From contig NW_019174011.1 in NCBI RefSeq assembly GCF_001642475.1, positions 62,001 to 126,000 of the forward strand: a DNA stretch of 64,000 nt, read 5' to 3'. Shown here piece by piece: positions 22,329 through 32,459 of this stretch (positions are counted from its first letter, which is position 1; each line of letters opens with the position of its first letter). The position numbers and the translations under genes were made by a program. Source of the stretch: Fonsecaea monophora (Eukaryota > Ascomycota > Eurotiomycetes > Chaetothyriales > Herpotrichiellaceae). The notes below the pieces were generated by a model. That model was given only the letters and a program-made list of their open reading frames with translations, did no database searches and had not been told where the DNA came from.

Positions 22329-24568
22329 GACCAGGGCATCTTGACAAGCCGATGTCTCGTGCCCAGAGCCCAACCAACCTCAGATAGAGGGCGGGCTCAA
22401 CAATATACAGCGCTCTCTTGAGGAAAAGTGTCCCCGACAATGTAGGCAGGTGAGGGAGGAACGTCGAGGAAGGTAGGCTCAATTAATGGCTCGACGACTC
22501 GACGAGTAAGAAGGACGGAGGGGACACGGCGAACTCGAACAGGCGGCGATATGCCGATTGGGTGTGAGAGTATATGCCTATAGCGGACCGTGGTGGAAGA
22601 TTGTAAATGGCAACTGTTGTATAAAGAGGAGAAAGAGATTCGTTTAGACAAGGAGGATGGGAGAACCAAGAGTCAAAGGTCGAGGAAGAGAAAGGGTGTG
22701 TGGTTCAGACAGGGTTTGGAGATGGTTGACTGGGAAGATGGGGAAAGGCCGCAGAAGCAAGAAGCAATGCTGGTGGTAGCAAGCAGCAGCCGGGTTGGGT
22801 GAGTGAGGAAGCCTATCGGCACACTCTGGGGGCACTAGAGGTTGAGAGGCTGCCAACACAGCCAGTCCAGACAGTCCAAGGCCACCTGGTAGCCGGGGGT
22901 TCGCGCCAGATGACGGGATAAGGAATTCGTAGGCTCGGGAGGCACCACCGCCCAGGAGGCGAGGCCAGGGCCCATCGAGGGCTTTGCTACCTGAACCACT
23001 GGGGTTTGTAGCCACCGAGCCACTGTGACCGGGGCGCACTCGGCAGAATTATCTTACGCCAGGAACCACAATATATTGCGCATTACTGCGCGTTACTGAT
23101 AGGCCTGGGTCCTTATGCACCCGGAGATATTGCAGGTACTTCGGAAATCGTTCATACTCTTGCGCAGATAATGTTCGGGTCCCGGAAGGTAAAGAAGGCG
23201 AGGACTGGATAACTGCCTAGCTGGGTAACGGCGAGTGTCGATTGCGAGCGCAATTACTGCGGCTGACTGATCATAGATGTGAAGGTGCTTAGGTAGTATA
23301 CTCATCAAGGAGGATGGTGTTGATGATCGCTTGCAACGTTGCCCAATTGTCTGGTTGGTCTCTCTACTTGCCAAGGGGCTGTCAGTCTCCTTCGCTCACT
23401 ACTCAGCCCACACGCACTATTCGACGCCCCAGCCGCAGGCAACCTTGCCGACCGACCAAACGCCATCAACATGGAGTTCCCCTCGATACCCAGCGAGCCA
23501 GTACCTCGTGCTTGTACGAGATACATAACTCGGTACAACGAGTCACCACATCACCCCATCCAGCGATGTAGGCCCCGGAGTGATTCCTTATTCCTCTGAT
23601 CCCACCCACCCCGTCCACGAGTAACGCAATCACAATCTTTCCGACTGGCCAAGTCCACCACTCATGGCCCTCCCCCTGCGCCGATTGCTGCTCGAAGGAC
23701 TCGTACCGAGCAATCGTTTCGTATCCAGATTCCACATCTGGCTCGGTTCCTTTGAAAGGCTCCAGTCCATCGGAACCCAAATGGCGAATGGCGGGAAGCC
23801 GGTCGCGAATATGGCTCGGGGGCCGATGAGAACAAGTACAATCTCAACTTCCGGATAAAGCTTGTGGCGGTAGGGCTCGGAAGCAATGCTTTCCATGGTC
23901 GCGATTCTCTGACACACAAAGTCGTGTTTTGTCAACTGCTCCGCCCGTGTGAGGGAGCGGGTGTGATTCCGTGGCTACAAGTGGGTTCCACGACGACAAT
24001 AAGAGTCTTTTCCTTGGTCTCTGGAGTGGCACTTCTACTCGCTTGAGATACTGGGAGATAGCCGTATCTGAGGTTGATCCAGGGCACGATTTTCGCTCAA
24101 AGGCTCCGAAACACTGCTTATCAAGACATCTCTTTCTCTACTCGGTGATGGCGGTCGTGGTGACCTACCAGGAATTTTTCCACCTCGTCTTACACGATAC
24201 CGTTCTCCCATCTACTTGGTCTAGGGATGCAAATAAAAACTCTATCTGGCTGTGCTGAGCTCCCTGTACCATCTCGCTTCGGGCCTCGGGTCACCGTGTC
24301 GAGTGTGATCCGGGAGCGGGTCCAGGGGAGGGGAAGCCAGTGTTAAATTCTGGGGTACGGTATGAATGGAATCCCGCGATGGTCACCTTTCATCTGGTCA
24401 TAACGGCTAGATTGTCCTTCCCCCAATAATTGCATGTTGATGAGGATAATGTGGTGTTATTCCGTATTGTGTACGGGGTTAGTGATGTGTAGGTCGGCTG
24501 AAGACTGCATCACCGGGATCAGACCCGTAGTCCTGTTTCCCCATACGACTTGTCCCACTTATATCGTA
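22329..24568. other. Intergenic, no gene recognised
   Basis: Promoter side of the Med12 gene and 3' side of the next leftward gene. Between 23466 and 23935 (minus strand) two overlapping frames each have a plausible protein-like stretch but no recognised domain, and neither alone makes a gene. They may be a short unrecognised gene with an intron, a relic, or chance. Confidence 0.45.
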
Positions 24569-26158
24569 TCAAGTCATCTGTAACAAAGGAAGCATCTCGT
24601 CATCTGACCTTCTGCTTTCACTCGCTCCCCTACTACAGGACTGGAGACTTCTGGTCCAGTGTCTCTGTAGGTGCCCTTCAGCAGATGCAGTCCTTCGCTT
24701 GGTGCGCGAACTGATCCCAATCATACTTCCACAACGACTCCTTTCTACCTCTGACCCGGAGCCTTCTTCAAACGGATTACATGGGATCGGGTCTCGCCGC
24801 CCAACTGCTCCCCAAATATCCTTGAACCCTGCAGTCCACGGAGACAATAAATTATCACTTCCGTTGGTATTCGCCCGACTTTGGAGAGGAGGGAAGAACT
24901 CGACACCGTTAGTGGATGCTCCTATAGGGGCTCCAAGCTTGAGGTCGACGTCTACATTCACGTCCGTCAATGAAGAGGGGAACATCTCGCCACGCTTGGA
25001 AGCCAAAGATTGACCCAGGTTTCTTGAAGCTGGTTCGCGGAAGAGCCTGGAAATTTTGGGATTGGTCCACAGGCTTTGCATAGACAACACGTTGCTGGCC
25101 GCATGGCTGTTCTTGTTCCTCCATTCCCCCTGAAGGGACTCTCGTCGTGACTGTGACAGAGTTTTCGACAATCGTCGCTCTAATGTCTCTGTCTTAGTGA
25201 GATCTTGGCTCTGGAATAGTGACGCCTGCCCATAGACGTTGGGAAGCTCCCCATCGGAGCTACTCGAAGTAGAATTCTCGTCCCAGATAATTTCATACAC
25301 CACATTGTTCGAAATGTAGCGTGTCGAGCACCGGCGGATGGGCGCGGCTGACTGATTTGGTGCGGAACACGACAACCGGGGTTCTACCGTGACGACTTCG
25401 GTTTGAACAGGTGGAGCAGCGGCGCAGGTCGACGGCCGAATATCTCCTTTGCTTACTGTGGACGCTGTACGTGGCTTCTGCACGACCTGCCTCGTTCGAT
25501 CTACCTCCGTATTGTCATGGCTGACGACTTCGTCGCATCTGGTGATCGAATTCAAAAACGTCGAGAGCAGTCCGCTGCCATGCCGCCTGAACTTGGGTGG
25601 CGGGAATGATGTGAGCGAAGTCTGTTTACGTGATCTCGTAGTCGTCGCGCGACGCAGCGTGATCATTGCTGGGCTCCGGTCTGAATTGAATTCTATGACG
25701 CAGGACGGATCAGCAGTACATGCGTTGACATCGACTGGCACAAGCGTAGCGAGCCCCTGGGTGGAGGAAGCTTTGGAAGGAACTGTCCACCGTCGTGTTC
25801 TGTGTTGGGGGCTCTGAAGAAGTTCGACAGTTCCGAGATCAAATCGGGGTTGGACCGACGGAAGAGAGAGGGCTTTGCGTAGGCTGTACGAGCGATGCCG
25901 GGTACCAGATCCTCGGTTTCTGCACTGGCCAGACTTCTTTTTGTGACTAGCATTTTCGTTTTGACAGGAGATCTCGTGTTGTCCATGTCGATGGTTCCCA
26001 CTCCTTTTCATGCTCAAGCTGATATCATCAGGCTTTTCAGGTTTAAAAGGTATGTCCTCGGCACTCTTGTGGGACATAGGAGGAGTTAGAAGTTGCTGGT
26101 TTCGCAGGCTGTCTGGCGCACTGCTGACTGATGGAAGAGGGCGAAAAGTGACAGACAT
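24569..26158 (-). CDS. Unrecognised 529-aa protein
   Basis: Single-exon ORF with an ATG start. I do not recognise the family. The protein is hydrophilic, Ser/Thr/Arg-rich and mostly predicted to be disordered, with no membrane segment or signal peptide. One compact stretch stands out at about residues 280-310: RRCSTRYISNNVVYEIIWDE followed by a Ser run. It has the hydrophobic pattern of a folded or binding motif and is the best candidate for a conserved core. Other features are a basic patch near residues 60-90 and Pro-directed Ser/Thr sites throughout, suggesting a phosphorylated regulatory or cytoskeletal protein; this is inference. The gene lies 355 bp downstream of the Zn2Cys6 regulator on the same strand. 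Confidence 0.7.
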   Translation of the reverse strand: MSVTFRPLPSVSSAPDSLRNQQLLTPPMSHKSAEDIPFKPEKPDDISLSMKRSGNHRHGQHEISCQNENASHKKKSGQCRNRGSGTRHRSYSLRKALSLPSVQPRFDLGTVELLQSPQHRTRRWTVPSKASSTQGLATLVPVDVNACTADPSCVIEFNSDRSPAMITLRRATTTRSRKQTSLTSFPPPKFRRHGSGLLSTFLNSITRCDEVVSHDNTEVDRTRQVVQKPRTASTVSKGDIRPSTCAAAPPVQTEVVTVEPRLSCSAPNQSAAPIRRCSTRYISNNVVYEIIWDENSTSSSSDGELPNVYGQASLFQSQDLTKTETLERRLSKTLSQSRRESLQGEWRNKNSHAASNVLSMQSLWTNPKISRLFREPASRNLGQSLASKRGEMFPSSLTDVNVDVDLKLGAPIGASTNGVEFFPPLQSRANTNGSDNLLSPWTAGFKDIWGAVGRRDPIPCNPFEEGSGSEVERSRCGSMIGISSRTKRRTASAEGHLQRHWTRSLQSCSRGASESRRSDDEMLPLLQMT

Positions 26159-26513
26159 GGTTTCGAACTGTCAGCACACTAACTGATAGTAATAATATGA
26201 TTGCGCCGCGGATAATAATGACCGGTTGAGAACCTCAGTCAGGACAGTAATCCGGCGGGAACATGCGTTCACGTTGGAAAAGAGCCATGGTGTAGAGCGC
26301 TCCTTCTGTGTCCACGCTCCTCGCCGCAGCCATTTTCGACGTCTCGATTCCAGCCCAAGAGCGTTCGAATTCGTGGCTGCCAGCCACAGGGTGCGTCTTC
26401 TCAGTCATCCTCCAAGTCGGACAATGTTCGCACTTCCGGGTATGGGCATGAGAAATTAGTAATTCCAGGTTCGTTTGAGCAACTTGTACAAGCAGCGCAC
26501 TTTAAGTCAGTTG
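26159..26513. other. Short intergenic spacer
   Basis: 355 bp between the stop of the Zn2Cys6 gene and the start of the 529-aa gene. It must hold the terminator of one and the promoter of the other; no motif is certain. Confidence 0.5.
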
Positions 26514-28058
26514 TCAGGTCATCCGTCGTGTGTCGAAAGCTCCGCCGCCCTGGAACACGAGCCCAACTTGTCTTCTGGGCCAATCCAAGTATCTCGCCCA
26601 CACAGGATCCAGCAGGCTGGACACATCCACAACCAAGCTGTAACCCCAGCCATTTGCCCACCAGTGGTGATCCATGCACCTGAACATGGCAGCCCAGTGA
26701 GCGAATATTGCCAGGGCCAAGGGGTTACTCTGCTTCAGACAATGGATGAAGGACAATGGTGCCATGATCAACCAGGAAAATATGTGACCATCCCACTCGA
26801 CCACAGAACGACATCTCGAGATGTCACGCAACTGCTCCATTTGTTCGAGAAACAGATTCCTCGTTCGCTGAGAGTCATCGCCCTCCCAAAGTGACGATAA
26901 TTGAGGATCGTCCAGGGCATTGCGGAGCGTGCTAAACGCCTCCTCCACCTCTGGTGAATGCGGAGGCAGATCTTCACTGCGCGGATAGCGCAGCAGCTCC
27001 TCAATATCACCTTGAAGCCACTTGTCGGTCTCTCTGATCACCGCGTAGATTCCTCTGAGGATCATGATGATTTCAATGAAGTCGGCCGTCGGCGAGTTCA
27101 GTGGCAAAGTGATGCCTGGGGACGATTCCCCCCTGCCAAAGTCCAGCTTCACACGATCCAAACCCTCTGGTAATTTTTTCGATGCAAAGGCCCAGATCGT
27201 GAGAAGGAGAGAGACCGAGAATAAGGCGATGCCATTGTCCTGAGTAGGATTGCTGACTGCCGGAATGAATCCAGCCAAGGCAGCATTCTGGTGAGCCATG
27301 GCTACTTTGGAGTACTCGGCATACGCATCCGATGTCTTGAGCAGCACAGTGGCCTTGTGTAAAGCCGCAGTAGCCATCAAGCCGTGTAAGAGATAATCAT
27401 GGCGCAAGGCTTCGGCGAAGATAGTATCCCGCCAGACAGTATGGGTGGCGAGCCTCGAGGACATGGTCATGTAGGTTCGAGTAGAGTAATGATGGATGAG
27501 TTCCATGTCGAGGATATCAAAGCGTTTGGCGACATTGGTAGAGTCTGTCTCCGTTGCCAACGGAGATGATGCTTTCGGAGTGGATAGTGCTCCAAAGCGT
27601 GTCTTCTCGGGATCTGACTGCTGCTGGTCAAGGCTCTTGGGAGTCGATGTATCGTGGGTGGACGTGTTTGCTGGGGGTGTCGGGAACCCTTCGGAACCAT
27701 TCCCGAGGAACGAACAGGGGATTTGTCGCTTCACACAGCGCTGGCACTGAGGACTTGTCTCGTCACACTGGGCACTTTTGAGTCAGGACCGACAACAAGC
27801 AGACAAACACGACAACAGACAGCAGAGACAATGATATCAAGCCAGACTCAGCGACGACTAAGCGAGGAATGGCTTCACTTCCCACTTCCCACCACTCCCA
27901 CTACCACCAACTACTGCACCAATTATGGATCCCGGGGGAAAGGCAAAAGTCCCGTTGAAACGTCAATCCCCAGGGGGGCACACACTGACCTTGACTCTCC
28001 TTGCTTTGCACTGCCGACACCCGTGGTGGGATTTGGTATGCGACCGTCGAGAAGGCAT
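26514..28058 (-). CDS. Zn2Cys6 transcription factor, two exons
   Basis: 440-aa nuclear regulator, rebuilt by joining exon 1 (28058-27990) to exon 2 (27767-26514). The zinc cluster is split exactly in the middle: exon 1 gives C14 and C17 (HHGCRQCKARRVK), exon 2 gives C24, C31, C34 and C41 (CDETSPQCQRCVKRQIPC). All six zinc-binding cysteines are present. The intron (27768-27989, 222 nt, GTCAGT...CCCAG) is long for this genome and has C at donor position 3. A Pro/Thr/Ser linker follows, then a middle region (DMELIHHYSTRTYMTM...LLHGLMATAALHKA) of the kind found in UPC2-like and other fungal C6 factors. Length and layout fit that group. The target genes are unknown; the neighbouring RTA1 gene is a reasonable candidate. 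Confidence 0.9.
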
Positions 28059-28650
28059 GATGAAGGGCTGCCGGCGGGGTGGTTGCGCTCCTCACCGACG
28101 ATGTCGCATATTCCTAGGTGGGTGTTTGAGGACGAAATGAGTTGGGAAGCTGACTTTGAGTGCTTCTTGAGTGTTTTTGGCAGAAACGAAGCCTCGTATC
28201 CGCGGCCGGATTCGCTTGGCACCACACACGCCTTTTCTGCCTTTCGTGTTCGGAAAGTCGCGGGCGTCGCGGACTCTGGGGCCCAGCCTCATCCTCACCC
28301 AGCAGGAGATGGCGTTTCGCAAGGACGAGGTTCCCTTGGCTTGGGTGCTTGGGGGGTGATCTAAGCGTCCAAGCGTCGTATTTGCTCGGGATTTTTTTGC
28401 GAGGAACAATACGTCCCTAAGCTCGGCATCAATATAAGGCCGAGGCTCGTGGATACTAGTCGCGTAAGTGGGCAGCGTCATCCTTGCGGCCGGAAAAAGA
28501 TCAGCCCCATGGCCTACGAGTATGGAGTTCCAGCAAACATTAAATAATCAGGTCATTGGTACATGTTATATATTCTATATCTATGTCCCGTCATCTGTAC
28601 ATGTGTTGACAACACTAAGAAAGAAGTTGGCAGGATGAACGAATATGTCT
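28059..28650. other. Intergenic spacer, promoter of the Zn2Cys6 gene
   Basis: 592 bp between the RTA1 gene's stop and the Zn2Cys6 gene's start. A CCTAGG core occurs at about 28112. No gene is seen. Confidence 0.5.
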
Positions 28651-29774
28651 TCAAGATTTGCCCTCCACCGTCGCGGGCTGCTCCACGGGTTCGGCAACCG
28701 AGTTTTGTCTCTTGAATTTCCTCATGGGCTCGAAATAGAAGCCGGGGTGGAACACGGTCAGGAGAACACATGCAATACCCACCATCCTGGAGCAGGAGGA
28801 ATGTCATGTCAGTCTGGTATTCGCACATGTCTGGGGAGGGATCGGGAGCCAGGAGCCAAACTCACATTCCATCAAGGATGAGGAACTCGGTCTCAATTCT
28901 CATCAGAGGGCCTCCCCAGCCCCCTGCCATCTCGGGTAGACTGTCCATCATCCATGTGTCAGTTTTTTTTGTTTTTGTTTTTTGTTTTTTGCGTACAACA
29001 GCATTCAGGAGAGACGTACCGGTAGATGCAACGGATGAAGATGGTAGCGAAAGCCAGCCCAATCGCGAAGCAGAAAATTCGGAAATTGCGTGATACCCCG
29101 GGCGAGGACAGATGTTTCTCGTACTCGCTGTCCATCGTCGCCTGCGACCTGGCCTTCTTTGCACGCTGGAATCGGATGTAGTAGTCGATCATGAGAAGCC
29201 CACAGACACCCATGGTTGCCACCTGGAATGCAATGCCCGCCACGATCAACCCATTACCCGCATCCAGCAATTTGGGATTCCCACCGCGGTCGCCTGCACT
29301 GGCAGCCACGCCACCACCAATGGCCTGGAGTATGATAGAGCCAAAATCACAGCCTATGAAGATCCAGGGATAGAGCCTAGGCTTCAGTCTCGAGTTCTCC
29401 GCTCCACAGTATATGACCAAATGCTTCAACGTGACGTATATCCCCGCGGCGAGGAAGCTGGGGGCAAGGACCAGGCAGCAGATTTGCGTCTTGAAACCAG
29501 CACCGCTCCAAGGGTTGTTGTGCATGATGATCCGCCCAATATATCCGACCGCTTCACCGAAACAGCCGATGGTGAGTGCGATCAGGTATGTCCATGTCCG
29601 CCGCCACGTTCCAAGACCCAACTGGAACAGCATGCAGAGGCCGAAGAGAGCAATGAAGAACGAGTTGACGCTGAGATTGGGATAGTAGCCATATGTGGTG
29701 AGTCCGACGGGGCATTGGGGGGTAATTTCGGTGCAGAAGCGACGGGCCGTGTGGGTGGTCGTATTTGAAGACAT
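28651..29774 (-). CDS. RTA1-family seven-helix membrane protein, three exons
   Basis: 321-aa protein of the RTA1/RTM1/RSB1 family (fungal lipid-translocating exporters and stress-resistance proteins of the plasma membrane). Exons: 29774-29020, 28940-28866, 28786-28651. Both introns are 79 nt: 28941-29019 (GTACGT...GACAG, containing a T-rich tract on the plus strand) and 28787-28865 (GTGAGT...TCCAG). The joins give CIY-R-LPEMAGGWGGPLMRIETEFLILDG-M-MVGIACVLLTVFHPG, which matches the family's conserved last two helices (R-x-x-Y-R...GW-G-L...E...LD...HPG). Seven hydrophobic segments are visible. The N-terminus (CTEITPQCPVGLTTYGYYPNL) is the usual short outside segment. The frame is open upstream of the chosen ATG but the extension is not conserved in style. 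The family confers tolerance to toxic lipids or amphiphiles in yeast; the substrate here is unknown. Confidence 0.92.
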
Positions 29775-30664
29775 TGTTTTGCTCGGGGACTCAGATGGTC
29801 GACAGCGGCACCAGCGAAGAATATACCATGTAAAACTGAACGCTTCAGCAGATCGAGGAGAGAAAAAGAAATAGAAAGAGACAAAATTCGGTGTGATTAT
29901 GAAGGGGGCAGTTTTGGGGAAAAGAAGCCTGAGACCTGCAACCGAAGCGCACGACGAGTACCTCGTTACGGTCAATAGGTTCGGACACCACCTATACGCG
30001 TATTCGCCTCGGGGGGTCGAGATAAGTTATCCAGGTTTGAAACATCTCCTCCCAACCCGAGATGGCCCAATGAAGTGACGAATGTTGCATTCCCTAAAGC
30101 GCTGCCACGGAGTGCCCAGGTGTATTTTGGTGGGTGGTGGAGCTCGCGAGGGTGCAAAGATTGCGTTTTTGTGGAAGACGTGCCTGTAAGCGAGGTGTGA
30201 TGGATCGTAGCGCCCAACGTTGTACCCAAGAGTACGAGGTCATGGTGGGCGAACCGGCTCTTCTAGGCGCGATTAGGCAAAGTATACGCCCCGGGTGACC
30301 ATTGTTCCGGGCCTCACGGGCCTTTGGATGGGGTTTCGTGCTCGTAAAATGTCAATTCCCAACACTGCAGTCCTGCGCAGACATATATTAGGTACGCTTA
30401 AGACGTCTCATGATGGAGACCGACCTTCAAAATTGCATGAATAAAACGGTGCCCCGCCTCAACCATCCAATGTCATGAACTCATGGGGAATGCAAATTGA
30501 CAGTAATTGAGTGGCGACGTACGGACATCCATGTCATCCTACCGCTCGCTTTCCGGTGAGGTACCCATCCTCCGTCGAACGCCTTGCCAGTATCGAGTAC
30601 ATATGTACATATTACACACTAGTCTTTAGAGGTCTGGGACACCTGCGCTCGACTCGCCAACTCG
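29775..30664. other. Intergenic, no gene seen
   Basis: Promoter of the RTA1 gene and 3' flank of the GST gene. No recognisable coding or RNA feature. Confidence 0.55.
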
Positions 30665-31402
30665 CTAGCTTTTGAAGCTCAATTCGTAACCATTACCCTT
30701 CTCCAGACTCCTCTTCCACGCTGGTCGTTCGTGACATCGTGCATGCCATTTCTCCACTCTTGGGTATTTCTTGAGATCAACGAAGCCAGCTGCCGCGCAC
30801 ATGTCAACGGGGAACGAGAGGATGAAGTCCGCCCGACCAGGGTTGGTGCCCATATAATATTCTTGGTCACCAAGTTGATCGTCCAGATACTTGAAGAACG
30901 CATCAAGTTCTGGTCCAGAGTAGCCTGCATGGAGTTGTTTGTGGACCAGAGATATTAACGGGCGGATGAACAGAGGTGTCAACCTGACGGCCGCAGTCAT
31001 GATGACTTCCACAATCATCGGAGGGCCAATGCTGGCAGCAGCAAGATTGCACAACTCGTCGTCGCGTATCCAGTCATTCTTCTCGCCATCGCCCTTGAAC
31101 CTGCCCGTCTTGTCATATTTATCAATCAGGTATTTGGCGATTACCAGTGACTCCACAATAACTCTTCCATCGCCTGTTTCTAGTTGTGGTGCCTTTCCCA
31201 ATGGATGTGTTTGTTTCAACTCGGGAGGGGCTCGTTGCTTGACGCGTTTATGGAGCTTGATGTCATATGGGATTTCGAGCTCCTCGAGGAGCCACAGGAT
31301 TCTTTGCGACTGCGAGTCCTGCAAATTGTGAGTAAGGGCAGGAAAGGAAGTTTAGAGTAACCTGACATTCATATGATGGAGCGTTGGCCGGAGTTCTGCC
31401 AT
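30665..31402 (-). CDS. Glutathione S-transferase, two exons
   Basis: 229-aa cytosolic GST. Exon 1 (31402-31367) encodes MAELRPTLHHMN; exon 2 starts at 31318 with DSQSQRILWLLEEL. The join is in phase 0. The intron is 48 nt (31319-31366) and its donor GTCAGG is weak, but using the better-looking GTTACT seven bases on breaks the frame. The thioredoxin-like N-domain shows the S-QR-LWLLEELE-PY motif and HPLGKAPQLETGDGRVIVES, the glutathione-binding P and E-S positions. The helical C-domain follows from about residue 100. The enzyme conjugates glutathione to electrophiles or reduces peroxides; the closest character is of the yeast Gtt1 group. It is read divergently from the coatomer gene. Confidence 0.92.
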
Positions 31403-32449
31403 AATTGTGTCGGACGTTGGAGGTCACCTTTGGACAAGTGGTAGTAGAGGGGAGGAAAAAGATGGGAACGATTACAAGGTACATATATGGAGTTACCTAG
31501 GTACTAGGGAGTATCTGAATGCATGTTAGTAGTACCACAGGGTGCCTGAACCACAACCGAGTATAGCTGGGCTTTGGCCATGTGTACTTTATACGAGTAC
31601 GTGTACGGGGACTGAGTACTTAGTAGTGGTTGATACAATTCTGTTGTTGATCATCATGGAAATGGTAAAGCTCTCTTATTGATCCGCAGACGGAAAATGC
31701 GGCCTTGTGTGCATAGTGCGAGCGTACTTCGTATTTGTCACTTGTTGGTGGGTGCCTCGGGCTTCGTATCCGCCCTTTAGGGGTCGTGGGCTGTCGAACA
31801 GTCGAGCACAGCAGATCGCGTATTGTTGAGTGAATAACAGGAGGTCTGCTCACTGACCCTGACCGGCTCTGCTATTGATGCGAACTCGAATACATGGCAT
31901 CACAGCTTGAAGACTCACGAAGCTGAAGGACGCTCCCTTCTTCTAAGTCCGTTGAAAGTTGCGTTCACAACTTCGTAGCATTCACCTCCAAGGCACCTCT
32001 TACAGATCAACAACCCTAAAGAGGACCAAAGTACCTAGGTCTATCAGTTGACTGGTTGAACTTTGTTTCTTCCTTACAAAGGACAGAACTTGGAGGCGGA
32101 TCCAGAAGTGTGTAGGAGTTCCAGTACTGAGCACTTGTAGGTGGGAGAAGCGGACAAGGCTGCTTTAAAGCGGCAGGATCCGTATAAACTTTCAATGTAT
32201 GTGCCTGCGAGGCTTGGGTTGGGGACATTCTGTCAAAACCACCGCGGGCTCACGTTCCTTGACACCTCTACGATTCTATTTGATGAACTGCCTTGCGCTG
32301 CTTATGATGACAATGAATTGATGATATGGAATATTGCATTCGGTTTCCTTCTGGCCCAGTTCAATTTTTGACCGCACCCTGATCGTCCGAGCCAGCACCC
32401 TTGTGTGCGCCCCCCAAATATCCTCACATATTGACTATTTGATGCCGCG
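31403..32449. other. Divergent promoter region (GST / coatomer)
   Basis: About 1 kb shared by two divergent genes. It carries one exact TACCTAGGTA palindrome at 31494-31503, 92 bp upstream of the GST start, and a 9-of-10 copy at 32032-32040. No coding region is evident. Confidence 0.55.
31494..31503. repeat. TACCTAGGTA palindrome, copy 5
   Basis: Exact copy in the GST proximal promoter; the only copy close to a well-supported start codon. Confidence 0.85.
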
Positions 32450-32459
32450 ATGCGCCTAG
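32442..32459 (+). promoter_or_regulatory. Minimal uORF overlapping the coatomer start
   Basis: ATG at 32442 opens a five-codon frame that stops at 32457-32459, past the main ATG at 32450 and in another frame. If transcription starts upstream of 32442, ribosomes must skip this ATG (context tttgATGc, weak) to begin the coatomer protein. Confidence 0.45.
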
